NCBI GenBank assembly: GCA_016806645.1
Contig: JACSYO010000471.1
Coordinates: forward strand, 1,576,501-1,640,500
Reading direction: 5' to 3'
Length of the DNA: 64,000 nucleotides
DNA from: Ophiodon elongatus
Lineage: Eukaryota > Chordata > Actinopteri > Perciformes > Hexagrammidae
Shown: piece by piece, positions 33,501 to 46,488 of the stretch
Layout: every line of letters starts with the position of its first letter
Numbering within the stretch: the first letter of the stretch is position 1
Made by a program: the position numbers and the translations under genes
The notes under the pieces: model-generated
What the model was told of the DNA's origin: nothing
Databases searched by the model: none
Seen by the model: only the letters and a program-made list of their open reading frames with translations

Positions 33501-36500
33501 TACCTGCCCAGGAAGTCATCTTTGTCCATGTCTCTGTCATACAGCTCTACTTGCACCTCTTGTCCTGACTGAGGCCTCAGCACCACCTGAGAGAACACAA
33601 GAGTTAAAACAGTTAAATGAATCAAAAACAAGGTGGTTAACTTAAAGTTGTATCATTGCAGTCTTATTTGAAATGAGTCATTTCATACATACCTCATACA
33701 TCTCATTCCAGACTGGGTGGAGATTCTCCTTGATCACGTTACTCGTAAACACAACTCCTCCAACATTGATCTTGGCATAGGGGTCACTCTTGCCCTTCAC
33801 CATACCACCCATCATGTTATCTTTGGCAACCAGACTTTGGGCCTCCAACAGGATGATTCTCAGCAGCCCCTACAGGAAGGGATCTTATATTGCTAGTTTT
33901 GTGTTTTTATTAAATGTGATCGTGTCATGCGGTGTTGCATGTGTCTGCTCCTGTAGAGCACTGTTTTGTGAAGGTACCTCACTGGCAAAGCTGAGGTCTG
34001 GGGAAGTATGCGGAGGTTGTGTTATGGCAGGGCTTGGTAGTTCTTCCATCTTCTCTTCAGTCACATCAGCTGCTGTTTCCTTTACGTCAACATCTTCCTG
34101 CAAGGTCAGTGAGGAGACAGTCTCCACAGGAGGAGCATCCACTGAACTTGACCTAAAACCCAAAGAGTAGCAATAAAAAAAGTGTAAGTGACAAAAGGGC
34201 CAATGGAAAGTATGCATAGACTTTTTGAATAAACTATCTCACCTAAGCACTGTGTCTATTTCCTGTTTTCTCACTGCAGGGGAAGGGTCTGATGCTGAAG
34301 TGATAATAGCCTTATCAGTGGTATCTGGACATTTGTTGGGAATCAGCATCTGCAGTTGAGTCAAAATTATTAATGTTTCACTTTGTTAACCAGCTTTGTA
34401 TCCGTTTTGATTGTATATATCAATATCAGTAGAAGTACAAAACTAACTAACTGCCTCAAAAGCCTCATGACAAAGAAATAAAAGATACAGACACATAAAT
34501 AAGAAAGAAACACCAAAAATATATTCCAGATAGTTAGACTGAGTAAAAAGAAAATATGGAAAATATAAATACAGACAAAGATAAAGACTCAAAGAGATAT
34601 TACAGTTGCACACAGAGAGTAAGATATGTGGGCAGAGAAGGAAACTTAGAGAAATTAGAGAAAGAGAAAGGGAAAGGGACTTATAGTGAAAGTGATAAAG
34701 AGATAAAGAAACCTAATGGACATTTACAAAATAATTCAAATAATTCAAATATAGAAAATGACAGGGAAACCACCTTCAGTTCAGCCCTCAGAAGAACCTG
34801 ACTCTCAGGTGAGGCTCCATCCAAATGGAACCACTGGTCCAGGACCAGCTCTGGTTCAGAGAGCAGCTCTCTGATAGGAACCACCAGGGAGCCAATGGGC
34901 AAGGCCCAGCTGTGGGAGAGCTGGAGAAACACAATGCAGGGTGTTAGCATAGGTAGCATTTATATATCTTTCTGTTCCACTTTGATTGTGCACTGTAATG
35001 AGCGTACCTTAACAACAAGAATATCTTCTCTGGGGTCTCCAACCAAGAAGCAGAATGCCTCATTCCACTGAGGTGATGTGGTACGATCACACACCTACAG
35101 AGATGCAGAGTCAGTTAATTTTACTGACAGATCTCATGTCACTCTTACAATCAATGCTTAAAAAGTACCTTAAAACACAGAAATATCAATTCCAAGCAAA
35201 ATTAAGTTTGAGGTCTTACTGTTGTTTTGCGGGACATTTCTCCAAGAGTAACCTCTGCTCCTACTTTTGGCTCCTTACCACTCTTCTTAACCTGTAGAGA
35301 GACAAACGGGGCAATAACAACAGAAGCATATGTATTTAAAACTATAAGTGCCTATGCTGACATCACCCTTAACATCAGTAGAAAAATACTCACTGGTAAG
35401 CCATCTGCTTGCCCAATGAAGACAAACAGTAGGCCTGCTGAGGGAACTGCCTTGTTTTGGTAGGACTGCCTGGAATAGAACTGAAGAACCTGAAGACACA
35501 GAAAGTACCAGTGAGTATGGATCAAGTTTACCAGCAATGGCCCATCAATCCATATCTAATCTGGGAATACCAACCTGGTCCAATCTGTCTGACTCTGAGG
35601 CTGTCATTACCCATTCCAGTATCAGGTGAACTCGACCAGACTTCACATCACTGAGAGTGTACCACTGAGAGAAGAATTTGAATAGTTTTAACACAGGAAC
35701 TGTGTTATAGGTTACAGATGTAAATCTAGTGGATTAAGGGTCTTATGAAAGTGAGTTGAAGACCTCTGCACCAGCGGGAGTTAGACCCAAGATATAGCAG
35801 GCTTTCATGCTCGCTTAATCTGACCGCACTCTTTGAAGCTAAACATGCAGCATTGTGTCTGGAAAGGAAGATCCTACCTGATCAGTGAACTGTGAATCGA
35901 TGATGTCCTTCAGGTTGATCTTCAGCCTGTATGTCAGGATATGTGAGCTTAGAATGCATCTTGAAATCCATACATTTTATTTCATAATGTGATTATTTAT
36001 AGCTCTTGTACCTGCCCATGAAATCATCCTTCATGTCCATGTCTTTATCAAACACCTCAATCTGCAAGTCTTGGCCAGGCAGCTGGGTGAGAATCACCTG
36101 AGGGGTAAAAAACATTTTGCAAATGTCAAAGGACTGAAATCAATTTACAAATGCATGTGAACTTCAGCCACTTTTTCCTTTCAACAAAAACGGTTTACTT
36201 TCAATAAATAACCTTGTGTTATTTACCTCATACATCTCATTCCACGTGGGGTTAAGATTTCTCTTGATGACCTGACTTGTGAATGTTTCGCCTCCGATGT
36301 TGATCTTGACATAGGGGTCACTCTTGCCTTTTACCATGCCTCCCATTAGGTTATCTTTCGGAACAAGGTTCTGTCCTGCCAATAGGTGAATTCTGAGCAG
36401 TCCCTGAAAAAAAAACAATTGCAAACACATTAGAATAAGCATGTGTAATTTAAGAAAACACAATCCTAAATCAAAATCATAAATTCAATGTCCTCCATTA

Positions 36501-39500
36501 CCTCTGTGGCAAAGCTAGGATGAGGGGAGGCCTGCTGGGGCAGCTGCCTGGACAATCCAGACTCCAGATTAGATGACACATCGGATGGAATACGTTCCTC
36601 ATCTAACCACAGGACCTATGTTACAAAAGAAAAGGGAAGAGATAAAATACACAGTTGGGACACCATTATACATATGAAACAAAATGGATCTATTTTTTTA
36701 TTTTATGATTAATAACCTCCAATATTGTGCTTGTTTATTTTACTTATTGGTCATTAATTAGTCTGATGCAGTGCAGGATTAGTGAATGGGTCTTGTTGCC
36801 ATTTACCCTGAGAACTGTGTTGATATAGATGCGACTGGCAGTTCCAGAGTTGTCCAACTGGAACCACTGGTCCAGAGAAAGATTAGAACTGGACAGCAGA
36901 CGGGACAAAGGGATGGTCAGACTGCCCAATGTCTGCACACGGTCAGCGTCCTTCACCTGGTTTATTTAACATGAAAGAAAGCCAAAATGAGAACAAAAAA
37001 AGTTTTACAGAATACCAAACAAAGTTCAGTGCAGATAAGCTAATCTTATGAGCCGTTACCTGAATGTCTATGTCCTGCTTGCGAGGATCCTGGATGAAGA
37101 AGGTGAACGCTTCCTCCCACTCTGGATTAATGGTAGTGTAGCAAGTCTGAAGACAAGATTAAATAGTGTGCATATAAAATAGAAATAAATGAAACACAGT
37201 CTGCAGTACTATAATTGGTTTTCCCAACAGATATACCTTGCTCTCTCTCGTGATGTCCTGCACAGACAACTGCACCATGGGATTGGGATCTTTATTTCCC
37301 TTCTTCATCTAAAAGATACACAGTTACAGAAAAATAGGGATAGACCGTAAGGCATGTGAACAATGGCATACTGTAGCCAAGAGCAGAGCAATAAATAGAC
37401 TTCATCCACCACCCTGACAACACATGGTTGATGTGAATAATAGTGTGCACAGGGTTACCATAGCAATGGTACAAATAACTGAAAGGAAGTACTACACAAC
37501 ATAGTGTAGTCAGGAAGTATAAGTCTGCATTGACAGAAACCACAAAGTCAAAGAGTTTCATTCCAAAGATTCTGTTACTAATGTTTTCTTTTGTGTGTGA
37601 ATTGAAACAGTAGGAAATGAGCGTTTAAGAACTTTGGATAAAGTTAGCCGCACTCATCCACACTGCAATGGAGGGCAAAGGGTTAAAAGTCAAGGCAACA
37701 ACTTTGCGGAATGTCATGGCAGCTACAGCTCTGCCCCAGTTTAACCACACACACACAGGAAGCAGCTCTGTTCTGAGCACGAACGTGGGAGAGGGTAGAG
37801 CTATTTGACTCACAGGAAGTGCCTCAGCCTTGTCCAGATACACAACCAAGATGGCTGAAGAAGGTGGATCGGCAGTCTTGCTGGTGACGCTTTCATTTCT
37901 CTTTAGGATCTGAGGGAGAATTGCAAACAGGTGATTCCAGAGTTTAAGGGATTTGTGTTAATGCATCAGAGCAATGCATTAGTTGAATAAGTGTGAGTGA
38001 CTCAAACCTGCTCGAGTCGATCAGTGACAGGCAGCAAGGCCAACCACTCCAGTCTGAAATGAACCCGTCCGGACGGAGTTTCTTTCAAAGTGAACCACTG
38101 GGAAGACAGCCACAGGCATACATTAACAATCCAAAGACTCAAAAATAGCTTATTCAAACTGTGACAACAATAGCTTTTACTTACATCATCAACAACTATG
38201 GATTTCTTCACAATGCCCAAATCCAATTTGGTCCTATGTAGAGGAGGAGTGTAAGACAGAATTAAATAAAAAGAAGAAAATATATCGCTGAAAACAACAG
38301 GATTATAGCATAGAAAGCAGATGAAGTAACGTTAAAAATACAGAGAAATGCTTCATAAAGAGGTAGTGAACTTGTTCCAACTGGCCAGGAAAGATGACAA
38401 ATGAAAGGTGACTGCGAAAATGAACGTAGGCACACGAGAGACATGAATATGTATATGTACCTGCCCAGGAAATCATCCTGGTCTGTGTCTTTGTCATATA
38501 CCTCCACCTCCAACTCTTGACCAGGCACTTCATGGACTATAACCTGATGTACCAGACACACACAAGGACATGAAGAATGACAGAGGGATTTGTGTGGAAG
38601 CTGGCTGCGGCCTCATGAATGAAAATGAGTATTCGTAGCGCTGTAGCGGTCTAATCCCTCAAATACAGAACAAAGTGAAATGATATTTGATTGAGTCTGT
38701 GCAATGATGACACAAATGTGAAGCTTTCCATAAAACTGTTCATTGTCTTTACCTCATAGATCTCTTCCCACTTTGGAGAGTCTGTGTTGTCAAAGTGTTT
38801 GGAGGTGAAGGTCTGAGGGCCAACCCTCAATATGGCATAGGGGTCAGACAAGCCAGCCATAACCCCTTTCATGTAGTTGTCCTTGGCTGCTAGATTCTGT
38901 GCCTCCAGTAGGTGGATGCGTACCACACCCTAATAAATGAAAAGAATGGCAAAGATGTAATGTACTGTAGATGTGAAAATGATATAATAGTCTTCCTCTA
39001 TCTGTAGGTGCATATTTAGGCTGTACCCTGGGCAAAGGAGAGCGTAGTTGGGCCAAATGCAGGCCTGGAACCAGGGGGACAACCAAGCGGTTGGGCAGCA
39101 CCAAGAAGGAGGCAATGGCATCCATAATCATGCTGTCAGACATGACACTGACACAAAGAAAACACATTTTAATGGAAATGTACTGCGGTACTGACTTTAT
39201 CATTTACTATTTACTGTGTTATTATAAGGTTCTGGCTATTACTAATGAAAGGTTATTTCAGCATGACTCACTTCAGTCCAGGGACGTCCAACAAATTAGT
39301 CATTCCAGTCCAATTGATGTCTAGTTTCTGGGAAGAGATAACACAGATGGATGTGCTGTATGTAGCAAATCAATCAGGATAGATGTGAAATCAATAGCAT
39401 GAAAAGCATACGAGACTCTATCGAGATACATGAATCGGGGTAGAGGGGCAACCAGAAAATGACAAAAAAGAGGTGAACGTAGAGGGACGTACAGGCCGCT

Positions 39501-42407
39501 GGATGAAAAACATGGTGACCGCACCCACTATGGGTACATCTCCAATCAGGGGCTCGAGAATCACCCGCATCATCCCATGTAGCTGAGGACAGAGGAGCAC
39601 GACGGATGTTTGTGAAACACATGGATAAACGCTGACAGAATGGGACATTGTCTGTATGATCCAGTTATTCATTTAGACAGACATCTTTGTTTTAATGACA
39701 TGCTACTCTGTAATTCAATTGAATAATACTTTTAACCTTGAAAAGAAAACTGACCTGTATTCCTTTGACTCCAGCGTTGCAGAAGTATCTTTTCACCTCA
39801 ACATTGATCTCTACATTGCCAACATAGCTGAGGACACAATGAAGAACAAAATGTCATCCACAGTAAGGCCTTCTCAAAGTTGTGATACCAAGGTGACGGT
39901 GTTCTCAAATCCAAGGAACAATGGATAAACATTCACCTAATGTACAGATCTAGCAGGACTTGTCCTTTGTCATTCTCAGTGTGTGCCTTGATTCCAACGA
40001 CCTTCATGGCCTGCAGCAAACAGAAAGCACATTTTCAACACAATAAAAACAACATGCATCATTTGTGTGAATCGTTACGGCAGTGCCATTTTATACTTGA
40101 GCCATCAATGGCATCACCTTGGTTCCCATATCCACTTTCGTAAAGCTGAGGGTTTGGAGGTGGGCACTTGAGGATCGGATAGATGGAGCAATGGTTTCCA
40201 CCAGCAGCTTCTCAAGGTATTGGCCAACAAATGGCCACACCTGCTGCAGCACCTAGGCAGGCCAACAAGGACGTGGTTATAAGCTGCTCATACCATGATA
40301 TACACTGTACATCCCTGTAACCAGAGACTACTTATTTAAAAAAACATTGGCATTAAGCCACAGTCACAAAACGGCCAACCAAATGCCACAGCTTCCATAA
40401 GCAATAACTGAAGAATGACAGCTGTTGCCAGTAGTCTACTTTGAGTCCTTACATACAGTATACCACAATGAATCCTGTGCTCTTTGTGTGTTCATGTCTT
40501 ACACAAAGGTAATGTTGCGACATAAACATGTTCAGTTAAGTTTTTATGCCTTTGGTGAAAGAACCAAAAGCAGAGGCACTGCTTGTTTGTGTGCTCGTGG
40601 GACTGTGGAAAAAAACAAAAAACAGAGTTGCTTTCAGCATAAGTGGAGAGTGAGTCATCAGCTGCCTGCTCCAGGGAGGGATGCAGCCTGAGCGACAAGG
40701 AAATCTGCTGACCTCCCCTTCAGTAACCAGTCTCAAATCACTGCTTTGTCTGGCTCTGACGCTTAGATCTTGTGGTTCCGTTAGCATGAGTACTTTTATT
40801 ACTGTATATAACTGTTTGTCTGAGCTACAGGGGCTACAGAGTTGGGGGAGACAATGGCTGCCGTTTTATTATTAGTTTGGGGGGCTGGGCAGCTCCTCCT
40901 TCCTGTGAGCTAGCCTGTAATGAAATGGAAATGTTGAGAGGGTTGCCTGGCATTGGGCCTGCTCTCTGCAGTACAGACAGAGTGGCTACACTAATGGGGG
41001 TGTGGCCTTTTCTGGAACATGGCAGCAACAGCAGCAGTGCTACCAGCTATTAGCCTAACAGGCTCTACAGAGTGTCAATCAGCACAGCACAGCTGAACAG
41101 ACAGACGTGTGTTTGCTGTGGGCTTAACAAAAGGAGGAAACACTAGTGTCTTTGTGTAAATTAACAGTGAAAACATGACGCTAAATAGTAAAACATTGAT
41201 ATTTTACCTTATTCAGCCACTCAACCTTCTCAACATCTGGAAAGCTGACCTGAAGGACAGAAAGACAATGAGTGCACATACATAAATTATAACTGAACAC
41301 ACAACAGGATAGGGGAATGATTCATAGTTTATGCAGTCGGGAAATGTCATCAGTAGCACTGTTGATATTATCCCAGTGCTTTTTGCACGAGGTTTTAGAC
41401 TCTATAACTCTTGCCAAAAGAAAAAAGGAAAGCAGATAAGTGCAGCAACTATCAACATAACATTGAATGACACAGCTTGCTATTGTGTGGTTTATCTTTC
41501 ACGTGTGACAAAACTTTTACAAGATGAGATGCAAAATGTGAATTTCCGTATTTTGAACAACTAAAAAAAAAAATTACTTTATTTTATGCACACTGGAGAG
41601 TAATGCGCAGATGGCTCTTTTGGATACTTTAATGAGGAGTATATGCTGTCTGGTTATGCACGCTGAACTGAAATTACTCAATGAAAACGTGTATCCACAG
41701 GAAGCTTATTTGGGTGTGGCCAGATGTTCTGAGTAAAAAATGTGGCCCATGTGGGTTTTAGCATTTCCATTTTGGGTATATATACTCTCATGATGCATAA
41801 CTTGCAAATGAAAGCTATTACACTTCAAAATTGCAAAATTTAAAAACGATTGTAAAGGCTATGATTAGGGTGGTTTACTGTAAAACACCCTGTAGTGATA
41901 TTATGGTTTTAGGGTAACTTAGGATAATTCTAGGTCTACATGGGTTCAAGAAGGATAGTGGAAAGCTGGTGTGTACGGAATGTTGTCGATAGACTATAAT
42001 CAGACACACGCTGACAGTCGGGGTCCTTTTCTTACCCACGCCGGGAGCCCTCGCTTGCTTTTGGACACTTGCGTGGAAGTGTACTCCTCCTCGTTATTGA
42101 GCAGCTGCATGGCTGACCTCAGGCGACTCTCCTTGGCTTCTCGGGCATGTTTCCATCCCGTGTAGACCATCATCCCGAACACCAGCAGGCTGGTGCTGAC
42201 CCGGTAGTAACCGGCCAGGTAGACGGGGAGCAAGGCGCCCAGACATTTCCCAAACGTCCAGAGCACCGCGACCGCGCTGATGCCTTTGGGCCGGGGTCCG
42301 TCCGTCTCCACGGCACGCAGCGCTTTCTTCTCGGCGTCGCCTGTGCTCGCACCCACGTCGCCCCCGGCGCCCTTGGCTTCACTCGGCTCAGATTTGTCGC
42401 TTTGCAT
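25834..42407 (-). CDS. esyt1: Extended synaptotagmin 1 with nine C2 domains
   Basis: E-Syt1 anchors the ER to the plasma membrane and transfers lipids at the contact site. The ATG is at 42,405-42,407 and TAG at 25,834-25,836. Exons in coding order begin 42,036-42,407, 41,208-41,249, 40,118-40,252, 39,937-40,010, 39,755-39,827, 39,493-39,582, 39,272-39,327 and 39,027-39,147. Four C2-pair cassettes with linkers follow, then 27,277-27,419, 26,841-26,972, 26,604-26,706, 26,279-26,328 and 25,834-25,861. The total is 1,836 codons with consistent phases. Residues about 43-84 form the ER hairpin. The SMP domain (VSFPDVEKVEWLNK, QVWPFVGQYLEKLL, GVLRVILEPL-like block) and C2A-C2B closely match human ESYT1. 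Human ESYT1 has 1,104 residues and five C2 domains, so this gene is expanded in the C2C-C2D part. All splice sites are GT-AG except one GC donor after exon 27,750-27,836. Confidence 0.93.
27509..29387 (-). other. esyt1: esyt1: fourth C2-pair cassette
   Basis: Exons 29,211-29,387 (177), 29,032-29,114 (83), 28,588-28,636 (49), 28,379-28,468 (90), 28,088-28,183 (96), 27,926-27,997 (72), 27,750-27,836 (87), 27,509-27,655 (147). The first two exons are those copied in the left fragment. The 87-nt exon ends in a GC donor. Confidence 0.85.
30510..30538 (+). repeat. (CA)n microsatellite in an esyt1 intron
   Basis: About 14 CA units. The copy A fragment has only about four at 12,175-12,183. Confidence 0.9.
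31501..33869 (-). other. esyt1: esyt1: third C2-pair cassette
   Basis: Exons 33,693-33,869 (177), 33,504-33,586 (83), 33,155-33,203 (49), 32,986-33,075 (90), 32,703-32,798 (96), 32,261-32,332 (72), 31,744-31,830 (87), 31,501-31,647 (147). Hallmarks are GKSDPYAKINVGG and YDRDMDKDDF. Four acidic, Ala/Glu-rich linker exons follow: 31,302-31,420, 30,866-30,995, 30,672-30,763 and 30,364-30,505. Confidence 0.85.
34774..36403 (-). other. esyt1: esyt1: second C2-pair cassette
   Basis: Exons 36,227-36,403 (177), 36,012-36,097 (86), 35,878-35,926 (49), 35,575-35,664 (90), 35,394-35,489 (96), 35,220-35,291 (72), 35,008-35,094 (87), 34,774-34,920 (147). Hallmarks are GKSDPYVKINIGG, FDKDMDMKDDF and LSEPELVLDQWFHL. 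Linker exons 34,243-34,349 and 33,978-34,152 follow. The latter has SSSVDAPP, the same motif as the human linker before C2C. Confidence 0.85.
36807..38929 (-). other. esyt1: esyt1: C2A-C2B cassette
   Basis: Eight exons: 38,753-38,929 (177), 38,461-38,543 (83), 38,185-38,233 (49), 38,008-38,097 (90), 37,814-37,909 (96), 37,237-37,308 (72), 37,060-37,146 (87), 36,807-36,956 (150). C2A has the Asp-rich calcium loops (AAKDNYMKG, LSDPYA, YDKDTDQDDF). C2B begins at SSAILVVYLDKA and ends DQWFQLDNSG. Linker exon 36,502-36,615 follows. Confidence 0.85.
39027..41249 (-). other. esyt1: esyt1: SMP lipid-transfer domain exons
   Basis: Seven exons encode the SMP barrel from SFPDVEKVEWLNK to LPNRLVVPLVPG. 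The last exon ends in RSPLPR, immediately before C2A. Order and spacing match human ESYT1 without gaps. Confidence 0.85.
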
Positions 42408-43722
42408 CCTGGTATCCTCGAGAAGACGGTCACTAATAGGCTTACCGTTGGATACACAACAGTTAAAAGAGTTTAAAAGGATTCGACGGTTAGAGACGTT
42501 CGTCTAACGCCACATTAGTAACGTCCGCCAGCTGCCGGTTGAACCGACGCTCGTCGCCTGTAACGTTACCGACAGCTCACCGTTCCTCCGTGTCGCATCT
42601 TTAATGTTTTTTATCGTTGGACTGGAGCAGTTTCACTGACTAAGCACGGTGCAGAAACAAAGTGGCAGACAATTTCTCCACCCATCCCTCCCGTCCCGTT
42701 ATCTGGATGAAGACACGCCCACTCTGAAACGAAACACGCATCTTTGACTCTTTCGTTACTGCGGCAAGACAGTCGTCCACTTTGTCGTGATTACTGCTAT
42801 TACTGCGGCATTAAGCAAGAGTCTCCACTTAATTATTCAAAATGAAACTTTCACGGCATATTAAAACTAAACAGTACCTGTCGGACAATGCAGAATACGT
42901 ATTCCTGTCAAGTCGTTAACCCCAGGTCAACTCTGCTGCTGCTCCGGTTTATTTAAAAACAGCAGAGTGGACATTCTCCTCGATCCCTGAGATCCGGTGG
43001 GACCTCACGAGCCCGGGCCGTGGTTCACATTGCACACCGACACGCAGTAGGCCTCTTGTTTAAAGAGCCACACGGATATGAGGCTGCTGAAACAGCAACA
43101 GGTATTATATTCAAGTTTACACAATGTGACTCCACCCGAACAACTCGAGCAATGGGATGTAAACATGAGCATTTTACCTGTGAAAGTATATACAAGTGAA
43201 TGTGAACTGAAGAGGGCAGCTGTAAACAAAATAAAAATAAAAAAAGTGACATAACACAGGATTCATTGTTGAGTGGCTGTTATTGTTTTTTTTGTTTTTT
43301 TGTTTTTTTTTTAAATGTGCAAAGTACCAGAGTTGATTTACACCAGAGCAATCCACAACAATTGAAACACAAACTGCTGTGTTGCAGAAATGGTTCAAAC
43401 AATATGGATGACCTCACATATTTTCAGCTTGTTGACATTTATCATGCCTGTGTTTGAAAAGATCCCTTTCGTACCAAACTGTTCACAGGTCAGTCAGTGT
43501 GTAGGAAAAAACGTCTTCGTAATGTTGCCACAAAACACAGACTGAGGGGAGTCTGTGTCCTGCCCCCTGGTGGAGAAGTACAAGTGTCTAATACTTCTCT
43601 GTTGTCACTGTTCCGTCATCAGGTAAGTGCCCTAGACATAAAAGAAGGCCATCTATGTTAAAAATCACAGTTAAGGATGCTACAGTCTGACTCGTGGGCA
43701 CTACAGTCCTGCCCTTAATCAG
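42408..43722. other. Spacer between esyt1 promoter and zc3h10 3' end
   Basis: The first ~300 bp, next to the esyt1 start, is relatively CpG-rich and is the probable esyt1 promoter. The rest up to the zc3h10 stop includes its 3' UTR. I see no other gene. A TTTATT (AATAAA on the minus strand) at about 42,949 may end zc3h10 transcripts but is far from the stop. Confidence 0.5.
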
Positions 43723-46488
43723 TTAATGAGGCAGAGTGGTGATTCTCATGCTTTGACTCACAATGGGGTACGACACCATCGGGGTGGTAGCATGACTCAT
43801 GGTGATGCCGGACATAGGCTGCGTCATGGACACTGCCACCGGTGCCACAGATACAGCCACTGGTGCCATAGAAACAGGTGCCACCATCCCTTGGGCAATA
43901 GTCTGTGCGAGGGCGGCAGAGAGGGGGGTGATCTCGGGGTTGAGGTGAGGCGGAGGGGCTGAGGGCGGTGCAGCGTTACTCTGGGCCACCGAAGGGGCGC
44001 CGGTAGATACTACCAGGTCTTGCTGGGTGACAGGCCGAGGTTGCAGTCCAGCGCTGCTCAGGGTGGTGTGAGTTTGAGCAATGCTATGATTGTAGGAACC
44101 TATTGCACCCAGAGGGGGCACCAGACTCTGCTCAGTGGGTACAGGAGTGGAAGACAGCGTCATCACCTTGGCCTGGTTTCGGAACTGGGCGTTCTGCTCC
44201 AGAAGAACCTCATTTGTGGCAATGAGATTTGAAACCTGAGAAACACACAAGACATGTATTAGAAAAGGACTGGGATCAGTGGAAGTCCACTGCCAGAAAC
44301 CGTGGCTTTGTGTCTGGCAGAAACAAAGTTCTTATAAAATGATACTTTTGATATTTCTAAACATTATAGCTAATTTAAGTCAAAATAATTGTTTGGACAG
44401 CCATAGTTTCTTTACATTTAGTATGTCAACTAATTGCTGTGATCACAGCTTTTGCAGTTACTGATTCTACAAGTTTGCGCAGAATGATTAAGCATCATTT
44501 ACTCTTCCAGGAGTGTGTATGTGTCTTATGATGTCACAGAATGTCTTTTCCTTTATTAAAATGTGCCCAAATATATTCATTGGGGTATTAGTCGGGTGCT
44601 TGTTTAGGGTAATTAGTGCATTTATTACAGTACTATTCTCTTGTGCTGTCATCTTTTATAAAAAAAAACAACCTCTCAAGCCACTGGTCTAAGGATTGTT
44701 TATCTGTAAATACAACTTACAAGATTGACGAATTGTTTCAGCTCTACTTCAAACTTCTGGCCCTAATAGCAAGTTTTGTTCAGTTCGTTTTTTCCATTTC
44801 AACCATCCAAGAGGTGTGCTTGATACGCTGGTCTTCAGATGCTGTGGTAACGTTAGATGAGAAGTCTTGTGTTGGATGACAAGGATTTCTTTGTTAAAAT
44901 CACCTCTTAGCTCCTCAAAGACACTTTACTTTGCCTGGGATTTGGCAGTGAGATATAATAATACAATAAAAAGTCCTTGTGACTAAAGTTAAATTTGACA
45001 CTATGTTGTAAAATAGTTCTTTCACATGACATAATCATGATTCATTCAGTAAAGTTACATTTGACAATATATCTCAATCCGATACAACGGCCTACAATAA
45101 ATTCTAATTTTCTGTTAAGACTATGACTTTATTAACATACTGTATTGCACTACATTATGCAAGCAAATGTGTGTTATTTTGCACACCATATAATCTGGGA
45201 TTAGTTGGACAAAAGGAATCATACTACATAATAAATAAAAAAATATTTTTAGACAAAGGCCCACCAAAATGTTTGTTCCACATAATGTTTGTTTTTTACC
45301 ATCTCTCATTCTAACCTGTTTCTTCAACTCCTCAACTCTCTTCCTCAGCAGAGAGTTCTCCTCCTCCAGGAACCGGTACTCCAGAGGACGTGGCGGCAAG
45401 GTGGCTTGAACTCCCAGCTCATAGTGCGCACCGCCACTCACATCCGCCAGGCGCAGCCCCTCCAACCGCCGCCTCTTCAACTGGAGAGTGGTGTGGTCCA
45501 TGGAGGCCTCTAGGGAGCTGGCATCGTACAGCCCACTTTCAAGCAGAGGGTCATACACTGAGCACGAACTCCTGTCAAAACGCCGTGGCCCTGCAGAATT
45601 TATGGACAGACACGTGCTCATCCCGCCTCCACCTACCCCCCCAACTCCTGTGATACCTGGATCTCTGCAACCAGCCAGGCTGGGGCAACCCATCCCCATA
45701 CCCATCCCCATCCCCATTCCCATCATATTACTTCCACCTCCGCCTCCCACAAGTCCTTGCATTCCTCCGCATGCACCTGCTCCTCCACCACCTATTCCTC
45801 CCCCAGGATTCACCATTCCACTGGTACCTGGCCCTATGACACCACCCACTCCAACCCTGGTAGGCTCATATTCAAAATCTTTTTTGACATGGCGAAATTT
45901 ACACTTATTGCCCCTCTGGCACTCCCCCTTCAGGAAGTCTCTGCAGATAGGGACTTCCCCACGGCTGTGGGGAAGATCCATTGGGGACAGGCCCAGTCCT
46001 GCTGCAACTTTCCCTCTTAGTCTGAGGGGTAGCTCTCCTGATTTCTTGTAATAGTCCTCATCCTCTTTAGATCCATGGACAAAGCGGCAGTTGGAGCGCA
46101 TACACTCCTTGTTCTGGTGGTCATGACAGAAGATAAATTCATTCTTTTGCACCCCCAAGTCTGGCACCTCATTAAAGTCCGGGTGTCTAAAGCGGCAGCG
46201 CTTTCCTCTCTTGCAGACATTGCGTATGAAGTCCCTGCAGACACCGCCCACTGCCAGTCCTGCACCTTGACCCCCACCTCCGCTGTTCCCACAGCTGTTG
46301 CCATTTCCGAGCGCCCCTCCTCCACCCATGCTCCCAGAGCCAGAGATGTTGCCTCCGAGACTTCCACCCGAACCACCTCTGCACTCCGCCGTGCCCCCTG
46401 CCAAACCAGACCCAGGTCCTCCTTCCTCACCCAGATTACCACCACTCCCACCGCCACCTGACAGGTAGGAGCTGTCCCGGTCAGGCAT
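43723..46488 (-). CDS. zc3h10: Zinc finger CCCH-type containing 10
   Basis: Two coding exons, 45,316-46,488 and 43,723-44,235, give 561 residues. ATG is at 46,486-46,488 and TAA at 43,723-43,725. A Gly/Ser-rich N-terminus is followed by three CCCH fingers at about residues 84-102 (CRDFIRNVCKRGKRCRFRH), 121-138 (CHDHQNKECMRSNCRFVH) and 182-200 (CRDFLKGECQRGNKCKFRH). A Met-Gly repeat (near 45,690-45,725) and a coiled coil (FLEEENSLLRKRVEELKKQ, split by the intron) come next, then a Pro/Ala/Val-rich tail. Human ZC3H10 has the same finger layout and 434 residues, so this one is longer through low-complexity expansion. The family binds RNA and has been linked to miRNA processing and mitochondrial regulation. 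Adjacency to esyt1 is conserved with human. An upstream untranslated exon probably lies beyond 46,560. Confidence 0.93.

Noticed and set aside
45488..46051. Proline/isoleucine-rich open frame on the plus strand
   Set aside because: Antisense shadow of the Gly- and Met-Gly-rich zc3h10 exon.
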